Below are positions 25,951 to 35,105 of a stretch of 64,000 nt of DNA, in pieces. The notes under the pieces were generated by a model, which was not told the DNA's origin, did not search any database, and worked only from the letters and a program-made list of their open reading frames with translations. The stretch lies in the NCBI RefSeq assembly GCF_020179475.1, contig NZ_JAILXZ010000002.1:620001-684000 (forward strand), written 5' to 3'. Position 1 is the stretch's first letter; every line of letters begins with the position of its first letter. The stretch is from Novosphingobium huizhouense. Lineage in GTDB: Bacteria; Pseudomonadota; Alphaproteobacteria; Sphingomonadales; Sphingomonadaceae. The position numbers were made by a program, and so were the translations under genes.

Positions 25951-26592
25951 TCACTCCGAGGCGGAAAGGATCGCCTTGGCAAGCCCGCGGACCCGCTCGG
26001 CGGGATCGCCGCCCCACACCGCCTGGCTTACCGCGAGGAAGTCGGCGCCGGCCTGCACCAGCCCTGCGCAATTGTCCGCAGTGATCCCTCCGATGGCGAC
26101 GCAGGGCAGCTCGAACAGCGTCGACCACCAGGTGAGCAGCTCGGGCTCGGGCCGGTGCTTGGTCTCCTTGGTGCTGCTGGGGAAGAAGGCGCCGAACGCG
26201 ACGTAGTCGGCCCCCGCCTCGCCCGCTTCCATCGCGAGGTGGCGGCTGTCGTGGCAGGTGACGCCGATCTGCGCCTCGCGCCCGAGCCGCTGGCGCGCTT
26301 CGGCGACGGTGCCGTCGTCCTGGCCGAGATGGACGCCGTCGGCGCCGAGACGCTTGGCGAGCGCGATCGAATCGTTGACGATGAACGCCACCTCGCGATC
26401 GGCGCAGATCCGCTGCAGCGGTTCGGCCAGCCGCGCCGCCGCGTGCTCGTCGAGGCCCTTGACCCGGAACTGGAACGCCGCGACCGGCGCTGCGGGATCG
26501 GAGGCATCGAGCGCCCGGGCGAGCTGGTCGGCAAAGGCGCCCGAGACATCGAGCGGCGAGATCAGGTAGATCGAGCAGGTGGGTGTGGCCAT
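25951..26592 (-). CDS. thiE: Thiamine phosphate synthase
   Basis: A 213-residue TIM-barrel enzyme joining HMP-PP and thiazole phosphate to give thiamine phosphate. Visible family features are the phosphate-binding strand in VAFIVNDSIALAKRLGADGVHLGQDD, then IGVTCHDSRHLAMEAGEAGADYVAFGAFFPSS, and CVAIGGITADN near the C terminus. The opening MATPTCSIYLISPLDVSGAF is slightly longer than in E. coli ThiE. No TPP riboswitch elements were seen in the 84 nt upstream. It lies in the broader sphingomonad cluster downstream of fba. Confidence 0.93.
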   Translation of the reverse strand: MATPTCSIYLISPLDVSGAFADQLARALDASDPAAPVAAFQFRVKGLDEHAAARLAEPLQRICADREVAFIVNDSIALAKRLGADGVHLGQDDGTVAEARQRLGREAQIGVTCHDSRHLAMEAGEAGADYVAFGAFFPSSTKETKHRPEPELLTWWSTLFELPCVAIGGITADNCAGLVQAGADFLAVSQAVWGGDPAERVRGLAKAILSASE

Positions 26593-26676
26593 GGGTCGAG
26601 CGCCCTACCCTTCCCGCAGCCCCCGCGCAATCGGCCGTTCCGGAACCGTTCAGCGCATCGTGCCATTGTCGCGGGC

Positions 26677-27051
26677 ATGAAGACGCTGCTGCCCCTGCTC
26701 GCCACCCTCCCGCTCGCCGCCTGCGCGACGATTCCCGCCGATGTCCGGGCGGACGGATTTGCCCGGCTGAACGAAGCGACCCGGGCGGGACCGGTCACCG
26801 TCCGTCCGCTGGCAGTGATCGAGGACAGCCGCTGCCCGATGAACGCGCGCTGCATCCAGGCCGGGCGCGTGGTCGTCTCGGCGGTGGTCACCGAGGATGG
26901 CCGCCCGCAGGAGCGCAAGCTGGTGCTGGGCGAGGAGTCGCTGCTGGCCAGCGGCAGCATCATGCTCGACACGGTCGAGCCCGCGACCCGCACCGACACG
27001 CCGATCCGCGCGCAGGACTATCGCTTTCACTTCGGCTGGACGGATCGCTGA
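26677..27051 (+). CDS. Small conserved lipoprotein, function unknown
   Basis: A 124-residue protein. The signal MKTLLPLLATLPLAACATIP contains a good lipobox (LAAC), so a lipid anchor is likely. The mature domain has a conserved-looking Cys pair in EDSRCPMNARCIQAGRV and beta-strand-rich sequence (RVVVSAVVTEDG, DYRFHFGWTDR). Similar short exported proteins with an SRCP...C..AG core occur in many proteobacteria as hypotheticals. It faces thiE divergently and converges with the membrane protein to its right. A longer reading from 26155 runs antisense through thiE and is rejected. Confidence 0.75.
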   Translation: MKTLLPLLATLPLAACATIPADVRADGFARLNEATRAGPVTVRPLAVIEDSRCPMNARCIQAGRVVVSAVVTEDGRPQERKLVLGEESLLASGSIMLDTVEPATRTDTPIRAQDYRFHFGWTDR

Positions 27052-27063
27052 GGCAGCAGCGCC

Positions 27064-27534
27064 TCAGCCCGAAACGGCAATTCCGCGTTGCGCCATGGCG
27101 GCATCGAAGGGTGCCGGGTCGTCGAGGCGTATGGCGAGGCGGCGGCGCTTGCCCGCGATCGCCCCTTCGGCGACTTCGATGATGCGGTTGGGATGGGCAA
27201 CGGGCACCAGCTTGCGCACATCCGGCGCGCCAAGCGTGCCCGCGGGCCAATCGCGCCGGATGCCGGCGATCTGGTCCAGCCGCAGCTCGACCTTGCGCAG
27301 CGAGCCCATGTGCAGGACCAGCACGTCGCCCTCCAGCCGATGCGGCAGTCGCGCGAAAGAGCGGATCCAGCCGACCAGCCAGACCAGCGACACGAAGGTC
27401 AGGATCGTCAGCGGCCAGGCGAGCACGGGCCACTTGAGCGAAACGACCAGGTGCACGGCGAGCATTTCGAGAACCGCGAGGCCGAACAGCGCCCAGACCA
27501 TTGGCGCGACGCTGCGATGATAGGAAAAGGTCAT
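27064..27534 (-). CDS. Hypothetical protein with two transmembrane segments
   Basis: A 156-residue protein, MTFSYHRSVAPMVWALFGL at the start. It has two hydrophobic stretches (about residues 12-30 and 35-55, VLAWPLTILTFVSLVWLVGW) and a C-terminal hydrophilic domain beginning RLEGDVLVLHMGSLRKVELRLDQI. The layout resembles membrane-anchored PH-like (bPH) domains, which is inference only. ATG 27534 is chosen because the reading from 27648 adds 38 residues of non-protein-like sequence. It lies 113 nt downstream of fba on the same strand. Confidence 0.7.
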   Translation of the reverse strand: MTFSYHRSVAPMVWALFGLAVLEMLAVHLVVSLKWPVLAWPLTILTFVSLVWLVGWIRSFARLPHRLEGDVLVLHMGSLRKVELRLDQIAGIRRDWPAGTLGAPDVRKLVPVAHPNRIIEVAEGAIAGKRRRLAIRLDDPAPFDAAMAQRGIAVSG

Positions 27535-27647
27535 GGCGGCATCCCGTGGCAGAAACGGAGACGCCCCGCCCCCGGTTGTGCGGGGTGCGGGGCGGCCTTT
27601 CTCCATCCTCAGGCAACTTGTGGAAGGGGGCCTTGCCCCTTCCCGCA

Positions 27648-28556
27648 TCAGGCCGCGACGGCGGCGGTCTTCTGCGTCGAACCGGTGTAGATTTCGTCGA
27701 TCGCCGCGCCGAGCGCGGCGTCGAATTCAGCATCGCTCATCTGGAAGCGCAGGTCTTCGAGCAGCGCGCGGCTGAAGCTGGCGATGATGCCCGTGTTCTT
27801 CGCCAGCTCGACGCAGGCCTCGGGGCGCTTGTAGCCACCCGACAGCGCGACGACGCGCAGCACCTTGGGGTGCGAGACGAGCGGATCGAACGTGCCCGGC
27901 ACGATCGGCAGCGACAGCTTGAGCATGACCTGCTGGCCTTCGGGCAGTTCATCGAGGGCCTTGAGAATCTCGGCGAGCAGGATCTTGTCGCAGTCGGCGC
28001 GGGTCTCGCTCTTGATGTTCACTTCGGGTTCGATGATCGGCATCATCCCGTGCGAAAGCACCTGGCGGCCGACTTCGAACTGCTGCCGGACCACCGCGGC
28101 GATGCCTTCGGCATTGGCCGAGTTGATCACCGAACGCTCCTTGGTGCCATAGACGCCGAGCGCCTTCGAGCGTTCGAGCAGCGCATCGAGCGTGGGCATC
28201 GGCTTCATCAGCTGGACGCCGTTCGCTTCGTCTTCCAGGCCCTTGTCGATCTTGATGAAGGGCACGACGCCCTTCTCGATCAGCGCGGCAGGCACGCCCT
28301 TGCCATCGACGGTGCCGTCCATGGTGCGTTCGAACAGGATCGCGCCGATGACCTTGTCGCCGGTGAAGGCGGGCGACTTGATGATCCGGCTGCGCATGGC
28401 GTGGATCAGGCCGAACATTTCCTCTTCGCTCGACCACGCATCGGCGGCGACGCCGTATCCGGCGAGCGCCTTGGGCGTCGAACCGCCGCTCTGGTCGAGC
28501 GCCGCGATGAATCCGTTACCCGCGGCCATCTTCTCGGTCATTTCGGCGTAGTTCAT
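27648..28556 (-). CDS. fba: Class I fructose-bisphosphate aldolase
   Basis: A 302-residue Schiff-base aldolase for glycolysis and gluconeogenesis. It begins MNYAEMTEKMAAGNGFIAALDQSGGSTPKAL, the typical bacterial class I opening, and has the catalytic region around VMLKLSLPIVPGTFDPLV with the Schiff-base lysine. The C terminus carries VALSGGYKRPEACVELA. Class II signatures (zinc histidines) are absent. ATG 28556 is preferred to the 51-residue extension from 28709, which runs through two hairpins in the leader. It is the last gene of the tkt-gapA-MOSC-pgk-fba series, separated from pgk by a terminator-like stem. Confidence 0.94.
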   Translation of the reverse strand: MNYAEMTEKMAAGNGFIAALDQSGGSTPKALAGYGVAADAWSSEEEMFGLIHAMRSRIIKSPAFTGDKVIGAILFERTMDGTVDGKGVPAALIEKGVVPFIKIDKGLEDEANGVQLMKPMPTLDALLERSKALGVYGTKERSVINSANAEGIAAVVRQQFEVGRQVLSHGMMPIIEPEVNIKSETRADCDKILLAEILKALDELPEGQQVMLKLSLPIVPGTFDPLVSHPKVLRVVALSGGYKRPEACVELAKNTGIIASFSRALLEDLRFQMSDAEFDAALGAAIDEIYTGSTQKTAAVAA

Positions 28557-28584
28557 GGCGGTTCCCGTGCTGTGGAAGTGAAGT

Positions 28585-28643
28585 CGGACCGAAGGTCCGG
28601 TGGCGCCGGTGCGCACCTGGGCCGGACCTGCCCGAGCAGGTCC
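28585..28643 (-). promoter_or_regulatory. Two stem-loops in the fba leader
   Basis: Two short perfect inverted repeats lie in the 178-nt pgk-fba gap. GGACCTGC/GCAGGTCC is at 28624-28643 (4-nt loop) and CGGACC/GGTCCG at 28585-28599 (3-nt loop). The second is 29 nt upstream of the fba start. They share the core GGACC/GGTCC, so the arms could also pair with each other, as in an attenuator. No U-tract follows. Function is unknown. Confidence 0.45.
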
Positions 28644-28684
28644 CGAAGCGCCCACGTGCATACCTATGCGCAAACGCTCCATAA

Positions 28685-28718
28685 ACAGGCGCGGGTTGCA
28701 GTGCAACAACGCGCCTGT
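28685..28718 (-). terminator. Candidate terminator downstream of pgk
   Basis: An inverted repeat with outer arms ACAGGCGCG/CGCGCCTGT (28685-28693 and 28710-28718) and inner GTTGCA/TGCAAC. On the minus strand it is followed by only three T residues, so termination may be partial, which would separate fba expression from pgk. Confidence 0.5.
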
Positions 28719-28734
28719 CGGATGGATCGATTTT

Positions 28735-29919
28735 TTAGCCGAGCGCGGCGACGCCCGGCAGTTCCTTGCCTTCCATCCATTCGAGGAAGGCGCCGCCGGC
28801 GGTCGAGATGTACGAGAAATCCGCTGCGACGCCCGCGTGGTTCAATGCGGCGACGGTATCGCCCCCGCCCGCGACCGAGATCAGCGAGCCTTCCTTGGTC
28901 AGCGCGGCGGCGGTGCGCGCGAGCGCGACCGTGGCGGCGTCGAACGGTTCGATCTCGAAGGCGCCGAGCGGGCCGTTCCAGACCAGCGTGCGGCAGGTCT
29001 TGAGCACGTCGCCGAGCGCTTCGACGGCCTGCCGGCCGACGTCGAGGATCATCTCGTCGGCGGCGACCTCGTGGACGTTGCAGGTGCGCAACGAGGCCGG
29101 GTTGGCGGCGAATTCCTTCGACACGACAACGTCGTAGGGCAGGTGCACGGTGCACCCGGCCTTGTCGGCATTGTCGAGGATCTCCTCGGCGGTGGCCTTG
29201 AGGTCGTGCTCGCACAGCGACTTGCCGACATCGACCCCGCGCGCGGCGAGGAAGGTGTTGGCCATGCCGCCGCCGATGATCAGGTGATCGACCTTGCTGA
29301 CGAGGTGCTTGAGCACATCGAGCTTGGTCGAGACCTTGGCGCCGCCGACGACCGCGGCCACCGGGCGCTCGGGCGCGCCGAGCGCCTTTTCGAGCGCCTT
29401 GAGCTCGGCCTCCATGGCGCGACCGGCATAGGCGGGGAGCGCGCGGGCCAGCCCCTCGGTCGACGCGTGCGCGCGGTGCGCGGCGGAGAAGGCGTCATTG
29501 ACGTAGAGATCGCCGAGGCCGGCGAAGCGCGCGATCACGGCGGGATCGTTCTTTTCCTCGCCGCCGAAGAAGCGGGTGTTTTCCAGCACCGCGATGCTGC
29601 CGGGCGCGAGCGCCGCGACCGCGGCCTTGTCGCCCTCCCAGTCGATGTAGGCGACCGGGCGGCCGAGCACGTGGGCGAGCGGATCGGCGAGCTTCCTCAG
29701 CGAGAACTCCTCGGACGGCTGGCCCTTGGGGCGGCCGAAATGGGCGAGGACGAGCACCTTGGCGCCCTTGTCGGCCAGCTCGTTGAGCGTCGCGACGGTG
29801 GCGCGCAGGCGGGTGTCGTCGGTCACCCGGCCATCGGCCATCGGCACGTTGAGGTCTTCGCGGACCAGCACGGCCTTGCCCTGCACATCGCCGATATCGT
29901 CCAGCGTCTTGAAGCTCAT
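28735..29919 (-). CDS. pgk: Phosphoglycerate kinase
   Basis: A 394-residue glycolytic kinase. It starts [40 protein letters not shown] with the substrate-binding Arg/Asp cluster, has [15 protein letters not shown], the hinge region [18 protein letters not shown], and the C-terminal nucleotide loop [17 protein letters not shown]. Its ATG overlaps the stop of the upstream MOSC gene as ATGA, indicating coupled translation. It converts 1,3-bisphosphoglycerate from the adjacent gapA product. Confidence 0.96.
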   Translation of the reverse strand: MSFKTLDDIGDVQGKAVLVREDLNVPMADGRVTDDTRLRATVATLNELADKGAKVLVLAHFGRPKGQPSEEFSLRKLADPLAHVLGRPVAYIDWEGDKAAVAALAPGSIAVLENTRFFGGEEKNDPAVIARFAGLGDLYVNDAFSAAHRAHASTEGLARALPAYAGRAMEAELKALEKALGAPERPVAAVVGGAKVSTKLDVLKHLVSKVDHLIIGGGMANTFLAARGVDVGKSLCEHDLKATAEEILDNADKAGCTVHLPYDVVVSKEFAANPASLRTCNVHEVAADEMILDVGRQAVEALGDVLKTCRTLVWNGPLGAFEIEPFDAATVALARTAAALTKEGSLISVAGGGDTVAALNHAGVAADFSYISTAGGAFLEWMEGKELPGVAALG

Positions 29920-30377
29920 GTCTCGATCCTCACTTCGTCGCCGATGGCGATGGCGCCATCGCTGATGACCTTGCCGCACACGCCGCCGCGCCAATCGGGC
30001 AGCAGCGCGGCTTTCAGGCCGGGGGCAATTTCGTCCATGCGGCTGCACGGGTCGCATTCACAGGTGATGCGGATGCGCAAAGTCTCGCCGATGCGGATGA
30101 TCGCGCCGGGTTGGCGTGGCAGGCGCAGGCCGGAAACCAGCAGGTTAGCGCGGCGCACATGCCAGGGCAGGTCGATCTTGAGATCGGCGAGCGCGGCGGC
30201 CCAGCTTTCCGCCTCCATGACGGTGATCTGTCGTTTTCCGGTCTTGCCGGGGCGGAGGGCGCCACGCAGATCGCCGTGGACGCCCTCGCCTTCGGTCACC
30301 TGGACGCGGGACAGCGTCTCGATGGGACCGCGCGGCCGATCGTGCCGCGCTATGCCCTGGAGATGTCCCGCGTCCAT
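29916..30377 (-). CDS. MOSC domain-containing protein
   Basis: A 153-residue protein with a MOSC (molybdenum-cofactor sulfurase C-terminal) fold. It shows [47 protein letters not shown] and the conserved cysteine region [16 protein letters not shown]. In related proteins (YiiM, mARC) the domain binds Mo-cofactor or sulfur; stand-alone members mostly lack an assigned role. It sits between gapA (6 nt) and pgk (ATGA overlap), so it is translated with glycolytic enzymes, which is unusual outside this group. The reason for this placement is unknown. Confidence 0.85.
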   Translation of the reverse strand: MDAGHLQGIARHDRPRGPIETLSRVQVTEGEGVHGDLRGALRPGKTGKRQITVMEAESWAAALADLKIDLPWHVRRANLLVSGLRLPRQPGAIIRIGETLRIRITCECDPCSRMDEIAPGLKAALLPDWRGGVCGKVISDGAIAIGDEVRIET

Positions 30378-30383
30378 CGCGGC

Positions 30384-31391
30384 TTAGAGGAACTTCGCCA
30401 TCGCGCCCGCGGTATCGAGCATGCGGTTCGAGAAGCCCCATTCGTTGTCGTACCACGACAGCACGCGCACTAGCTTACCTTCGAGCACGGCGGTCTCGAG
30501 GCTGTCGATGGTCGACGAGTGCGGATCGTGGTTGAAGTCGATCGAGACCAGCGGCTCCTCGGTGTAGCCGAGCACGCCCTTGAGCGCGCCTTCGGCGGCG
30601 GCCTTGAGCAGGCCGTTGACTTCCTCGACGCTGGTGTCGCGCTTGGGCGTGAAGGTCAGGTCGACGACCGAGACGTTCGGGGTCGGCACGCGGATCGACG
30701 AACCGTCGAGTTTGCCCTTGAGGTCGGGCAGCACTTCACCCACCGCGACGGCGGCGCCGGTGCTGGTCGGGATCATGTTCATCGCCGCGGCGCGGGCGCG
30801 GCGCGGGTCCTTGTGGATCTGGTCGAGGATCTTCTGGTCGTTGGTGTACGAGTGGATCGTGGTCATCAGGCCGCGCTCGATGCCGATCGCTTCGTGCAGG
30901 ACCTTGGCGAGCGGGGCGAGGCAGTTGGTGGTGCACGAGGCGTTCGAGACGATCAGGTGGTCGCCGGTCAGCTTGTCGTGGTTGACGCCGTAGACGACGG
31001 TGAGGTCGACGCCCTTGGCCGGCGCCGAGATCAGCACGCGCTTGGCGCCCGCGTCGAGGTGCTTCTGGCCGCCGGCGCGGTCGGTGAAGAAGCCGGTGCA
31101 TTCAAGCGCGATGTCGATGCCGTTGGCGGCGTGCGGCAGGTTGGCCGGATCCTTCTCGGCCGTCACCTGGATGCGCTTGCCATCGACGATCAGGTCGTTG
31201 CCGTCGACCGAGACGTCGCCGGCGAAGGCGCCGTGGACGCTGTCGCGCTTGAACAGCAGGGCGTTGGCCTTGGCGTCGGCGAGGTCGTTGATCGAGACCA
31301 GCTCGAGCCCGGCTTCCGGGCGTTCGAGGATGGCGCGCGCGACGTTGCGCCCGATACGTCCGAAACCGTTGATCGCAACCTTGATCGCCAT
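30384..31391 (-). CDS. gapA: Glyceraldehyde-3-phosphate dehydrogenase, type I
   Basis: A 335-residue tetrameric enzyme. NAD-binding begins [20 protein letters not shown], and the catalytic cysteine lies in [13 protein letters not shown] with [11 protein letters not shown] downstream. Substrate phosphate contacts are seen at [21 protein letters not shown], and the C terminus reads [19 protein letters not shown] lies 8 nt upstream of the ATG. It follows tkt by 19 nt and precedes the MOSC gene by 6 nt, making a compact operon. Confidence 0.97.
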   Translation of the reverse strand: MAIKVAINGFGRIGRNVARAILERPEAGLELVSINDLADAKANALLFKRDSVHGAFAGDVSVDGNDLIVDGKRIQVTAEKDPANLPHAANGIDIALECTGFFTDRAGGQKHLDAGAKRVLISAPAKGVDLTVVYGVNHDKLTGDHLIVSNASCTTNCLAPLAKVLHEAIGIERGLMTTIHSYTNDQKILDQIHKDPRRARAAAMNMIPTSTGAAVAVGEVLPDLKGKLDGSSIRVPTPNVSVVDLTFTPKRDTSVEEVNGLLKAAAEGALKGVLGYTEEPLVSIDFNHDPHSSTIDSLETAVLEGKLVRVLSWYDNEWGFSNRMLDTAGAMAKFL

Positions 31392-31410
31392 GTCAAAAAC
31401 TCCCTTTAAA

Positions 31411-33378
31411 TCACGAAAGACGTTCGAGGACCTGCGGGACGATCTTGTCCACGCTGAACCCGAAGTGATCGAACAGGACGTCGGCCGGGGCCGATGCGCC
31501 GAAGGTATCCAGGCCGATGGTCAGGCCATCGCCGACATACTTCTGCCAGCCGAAGGTGACGCCCGCCTCGATCGAGACCTTGAGCACGCCGGCCGGTAGC
31601 ACGTCGGCCTTGTAGGCGGCGTCCTGTCCGTCGAACAGTTCGAGGCACGGGGCCGAAACCACGTCCGCGCCGATGCCCTTGGCTTCGAGCGCGACCGCGA
31701 CGTCCTTGGCGAGCGCCACTTCCGAACCGGTGGCGACGAGCACGACCTTGCGGTCGGCCTGGGCGCTGACCAGGCGATAGGCGCCCCTGGCGCTCTTCAT
31801 CTCGGCATCGAAGCGGACCGGCGGCAGGTTCTGGCGCGACAGCGCGAGCACCGAGGAGGCGTGCTTGTCCGCCAGCGCGAGCGCCCAGGCCTCGGCGGTC
31901 TCGATCGCGTCGGCCGGGCGGAACACGCGCAGGTTCGGGATCATGCGCAGGCTCATCACGTGCTCGACCGGCTGGTGGGTCGGGCCGTCTTCGCCAAGGC
32001 CGATCGAATCGTGGCTGAGCACGTAGATCGCGCGGGTGTGCTGCAGCGCCGACATGCGGATCGCGTTGCGGCAGTAGTCGGCGAAGACGAGGAAGGTGCC
32101 GCCGTAGGGGATGATCCCGCCGTGCAGCGCCATGCCGTTCATCGCCGCGGCCATGCCGAATTCACGGATGCCGTAGTAGACGTAGCGCCCGTCGTAGCTG
32201 CCGGGGCCGAACGGCAGGGTCGACTTGGTCTTGGTGAGGTTCGAGCCCGTCAGGTCGGCCGAGCCGCCGACCATCTCGGGGATCGCGGCGGTGAAGGCTT
32301 CGAGCGCCATCTCGCTCGCCTTGCGGGTCGCGACCTTGGGCGGGTTGGCGATCAGCGACTGGACATAGGCATCGAAGCCGGTGTCGGCGGGCAGGTCCCC
32401 GGCCATGCGGCGGGCAAGCTCGGCGGCCTTGTCGCTGGCGGCGGCGCGCGCCTGCCATTCGGCGTGGGCGGCCTTGCCGGCTTCACCCGTCGCGCGCCAG
32501 TGGCCAAGAATCTCCCCGGGGATCTCGAACGGGGCCGAAGTCCAGCCGAGGTATTCGCGCGCGGCGGCGATCTCGTCGGCGCCCAGCGGCGCGCCGTGGA
32601 CGCTGTGGCCGCCCTGCTTGTTGGGCGCGCCCTTGCCGATCACGGTGCGGCAGGCGACGATCGACGGACGCGGATCGGCGGCCGCTTCGGCGAGCGCGCG
32701 GGCGATGTCGGCGAAGTCATGCCCGTCGCACGAGGTGGTGTGCCAGCCGGTAGCGGCGTAGCGGGCGAGGATGTCCTCGCTGGTCGAGAGCGAGGTGTCG
32801 CCGTCGATGGTGATCTTGTTGTCGTCCCACAGCACGTTGAGGCGGCCGAGCTTCAGCGTGCCGGCAAGGCCGATGGCTTCGTGGTTGACGCCTTCCATCA
32901 GGCAGCCGTCGCCGGCGATCACCCAGGTCTTGTGGTCGACCAGCTCGTCGCCGAACTGCGCGTTGAGGTGGCGTTCGGCCATCGCCATGCCGACCGCCAT
33001 CGCGATGCCCTGGCCGAGCGGGCCGGTGGTGCATTCGACGCCGTCGATCAGGAAGTTCTCCGGGTGGCCGGCGCAGACCGAGCCCATCTGGCGGAACTTG
33101 CGGATGTCCTCCATCGTCGGGCTTTCGTAGCCCGAGAGGTGGAGCAGCGCGTAGATCAGCATCGAGCCGTGGCCGGCCGAGAGCACGAAGCGATCGCGGT
33201 CCGACCACCTGGGCGCGGAAGGATCGAACTTCAGGAACTGCGACCAGAGCACCGTGGCGACGTCGGCCATGCCCATCGGCATGCCGGGGTGGCCGGAGTT
33301 GGCTGCCTGGACCGCGTCCATGGCGATCGCACGGATCGCGTTGGCCATGGGACCGAGCGCGGCGGGATCACGAGTCAT
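31411..33378 (-). CDS. tkt: Transketolase
   Basis: A 655-residue TPP enzyme of the pentose phosphate pathway. It shows the N-terminal [19 protein letters not shown], the TPP/Mg motif [34 protein letters not shown] and the mid-domain [17 protein letters not shown], all diagnostic. It is the first gene of the central-carbon cluster and is divergent from the zapA group. No strong promoter was identified in the 326-nt upstream region. Confidence 0.97.
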   Translation of the reverse strand: MTRDPAALGPMANAIRAIAMDAVQAANSGHPGMPMGMADVATVLWSQFLKFDPSAPRWSDRDRFVLSAGHGSMLIYALLHLSGYESPTMEDIRKFRQMGSVCAGHPENFLIDGVECTTGPLGQGIAMAVGMAMAERHLNAQFGDELVDHKTWVIAGDGCLMEGVNHEAIGLAGTLKLGRLNVLWDDNKITIDGDTSLSTSEDILARYAATGWHTTSCDGHDFADIARALAEAAADPRPSIVACRTVIGKGAPNKQGGHSVHGAPLGADEIAAAREYLGWTSAPFEIPGEILGHWRATGEAGKAAHAEWQARAAASDKAAELARRMAGDLPADTGFDAYVQSLIANPPKVATRKASEMALEAFTAAIPEMVGGSADLTGSNLTKTKSTLPFGPGSYDGRYVYYGIREFGMAAAMNGMALHGGIIPYGGTFLVFADYCRNAIRMSALQHTRAIYVLSHDSIGLGEDGPTHQPVEHVMSLRMIPNLRVFRPADAIETAEAWALALADKHASSVLALSRQNLPPVRFDAEMKSARGAYRLVSAQADRKVVLVATGSEVALAKDVAVALEAKGIGADVVSAPCLELFDGQDAAYKADVLPAGVLKVSIEAGVTFGWQKYVGDGLTIGLDTFGASAPADVLFDHFGFSVDKIVPQVLERLS

Positions 33379-33704
33379 AACCTGAGAAAACCCTTCCAGC
33401 GCGCGAAGGCGCGCGCATTACCGGTGATTCGGAGCGCGGCCTCTTTGGTGACCGCACCCCGAAGCGTCAAGGTCGCGAGGGTGACGGCATCACCCCTGCA
33501 TGTCGAGCCGGCGCATACGTTCCCGTTGGCCGGGCGCATACGAATGCGCGAGCCGATTCGCAAGCCCGCACCGCGACATCCCCGCGGCAGCCCCGCGGCC
33601 GCCCCGCAGCAGCCGTCGCCGCTGGCGCTTATCAACAGCTGCGCGGTTGCCGCCGCGCGCATCGGCGTTACAAGCCATGTCGCTCTATGCTAGCGGTTGG
33701 AATC
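33379..33704. other. Divergent intergenic region between tkt and the zapA cluster
   Basis: These 326 nt separate divergent transcription units and should hold both promoters. On the minus strand a TTGACG lies about 90 nt upstream of tkt, but no convincing -10 follows at the proper distance. The region is otherwise GC-rich. I see no gene. Confidence 0.4.
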
Positions 33705-33932
33705 ATGGCGAGCGAACACGATCTCGAAGCGGCCCTCGACCGGATCGAACAGGCCCTGTCCCGCCTCGAGGCCGCGGCGGCCGAAAAGGTCGAGCAGGCC
33801 GAACACGGCGGCGCCGCCGTGGTCGAGCTGGGCGAGCTGCGCTCGCGCCACCGCAAGCTGAAGGACACCGTGGCGCAGGAACTGCGCCAGCTGGACCTGC
33901 TGCTCGCCAATCTTCCGAACCCGCGCGGATAG
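33705..33932 (+). CDS. Small coiled-coil protein upstream of zapA
   Basis: A 75-residue acidic helical protein, MASEHDLEAALDRIEQALSRLEAAAAEKVEQAE, with heptad-like spacing of leucines and a C-terminal LKDTVAQELRQLDLLLANLP helix, so probably a coiled coil. It ends 4 nt before zapA, so the two are co-translated. Its location suggests a link with ZapA/FtsZ ring regulation, which is inference only. ATG 33705 is used; an ATG at 33687 would add six residues. Confidence 0.75.
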   Translation: MASEHDLEAALDRIEQALSRLEAAAAEKVEQAEHGGAAVVELGELRSRHRKLKDTVAQELRQLDLLLANLPNPRG

Positions 33933-33936
33933 CCAG

Positions 33937-34302
33937 ATGAGCAATGTCACTCTCTCGATCGGCGGTCGCAACTTCGCCGTCTCGGCCAGCGACGGCGAGG
34001 AAAGCCACATCGAGATGCTCGGCCGGATGATCGACGAGCGCGCGCGCCGGATCGGGGCCCATACCCAGTCCGAACCGCGGATGCTGCTGTTCGCCGCGCT
34101 GGTCCTGGCCGACGAACTGCACGAAGCGCACGACGCCGCGCCCCCGCCGCCGCCTGCCCCGCCGCCGCCTGCTCCCGAACCGGTATCGCCGCCCGCGCCG
34201 CCGCCCGGCCCGAGCGCGGCGATCATGGCGCGGATCGAGGCGATCGCCGCGCGTGTCGAAAAACTGGCGCTGCACCTTGAGCATCAGGAGCCGGCGTCCT
34301 AG
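33937..34302 (+). CDS. zapA: Cell division protein ZapA
   Basis: A 121-residue FtsZ-ring stabiliser. The ZapA core is residues 1-65, including VTLSIGGRNFAVSASDGEESHIEMLGRMIDERARRIG and MLLFAALVLADEL. A proline-rich spacer (about residues 68-92, mostly Pro/Ala) then separates it from a short C-terminal helix AAIMARIEAIAARVEKLALHL, a likely dimerising coiled coil. The long proline spacer is typical of alphaproteobacterial ZapA. The 6S RNA candidate and fau follow, the classic proteobacterial arrangement. Confidence 0.92.
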   Translation: MSNVTLSIGGRNFAVSASDGEESHIEMLGRMIDERARRIGAHTQSEPRMLLFAALVLADELHEAHDAAPPPPPAPPPPAPEPVSPPAPPPGPSAAIMARIEAIAARVEKLALHLEHQEPAS

Positions 34303-34342
34303 ATCGGAGGGCGACGGGTACTGCCCGGCACGAGCCGTTTGA

Positions 34343-34517
34343 AACATCCCTGAGGCTATAAGCAATCCACGGGGGCTGTCCCTGCCCGAGGCCACTCTGT
34401 TTCCATTGGGGTCCTGGGTACATGGTCCCCACCTGACGTTGAGGCGTCGGTGGATTTTCCGAGCAAACGACCCATGGTGGTCCCGTCACCCACCCGGTTC
34501 CCGAAGGCTCTGCAGGA
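34343..34517 (+). ncRNA. ssrS: Candidate 6S RNA
   Basis: The 221-nt gap between zapA and fau is the conserved position of 6S RNA. Within it are stacked helices. CCATTGGGGTC (34403-34413) can pair with GACCCATGG (34469-34477), allowing a 2-nt bulge, and it encloses an apical hairpin CCACC-T-GACG/CGTC-GGTGG (34429-34453) with loop TTGAGG. A 5' segment around ATCCCTGAGG and a 3' segment CTGCAGGAG can form a partial closing helix. 6S RNA mimics an open promoter and sequesters the sigma70 holoenzyme. Ends are approximate, and I did not run a covariance model. Confidence 0.75.
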
Positions 34518-34523
34518 GACCCC

Positions 34524-35105
34524 ATGCCCCACAGCAAGGCCGACTTGCGCAAGGCCCTGCGCGCCGCGCGCCGCGCGCACGTCGCCGCGCTCGACCCCCG
34601 GGTGAAGGCACTGCTGTTCATGCGTCCCCCTGCCCCGCTTCTGCCGATCTTGCCGCACGGCGCGACCATCGGGCTCTACGCCGCCACGCCCGACGAGGCC
34701 CCGGCGCTGTCCTACGCCCGCTTCTTCCACGAAGCCGGGCACCGCGTGGCGCTGCCCTGGTTCGCCTCGCGCAGTGCGCCGATGACGTTCCGCGCCTGGG
34801 ATTCACCGCACCTCGACGAATTGCTCGGCGAAGGTCCGTTCGGCACCGCGCAGCCCTTTGCGCAGGCGGCCGAGGTCGCGCCCGACGTGCTGTTCGTGCC
34901 GCTGGTCGGCTTCACCGCGGAAGGTCACCGGCTGGGCCAGGGCGGCGGCCACTACGACCGCTGGCTGGCAGAGCATCCCGCCGTGCCCGCGATCGGGCTT
35001 GCCTGGGACGCGCAACTGGTCGAAAGCCTGCCCCTCGAGGCGCATGACCGCCGCTTGCGCGCCGTGGTAACGCCGACGCGCCTCTATGGACCGTTCGACG
35101 CATGA
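34524..35105 (+). CDS. fau: 5-formyltetrahydrofolate cyclo-ligase
   Basis: A 193-residue ATP-dependent enzyme converting 5-formyl-THF to methenyl-THF (YgfA/MTHFS family). The N-terminal basic helix SKADLRKALRAARRAHVAAL is followed by family motifs including VPLVGFTAEGHRLGQGGGHYDRWLA, the nucleotide/substrate loop. It begins immediately after the 6S RNA candidate, as in many proteobacteria. Its stop overlaps the start of the DUF2842 gene. Confidence 0.94.
   Translation: MPHSKADLRKALRAARRAHVAALDPRVKALLFMRPPAPLLPILPHGATIGLYAATPDEAPALSYARFFHEAGHRVALPWFASRSAPMTFRAWDSPHLDELLGEGPFGTAQPFAQAAEVAPDVLFVPLVGFTAEGHRLGQGGGHYDRWLAEHPAVPAIGLAWDAQLVESLPLEAHDRRLRAVVTPTRLYGPFDA

Noticed and set aside
26593-26676. 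TPP riboswitch upstream of thiE
   Set aside because: Only 84 nt separate thiE from the divergent lipoprotein gene, and no THI-box-like conserved segments were seen.
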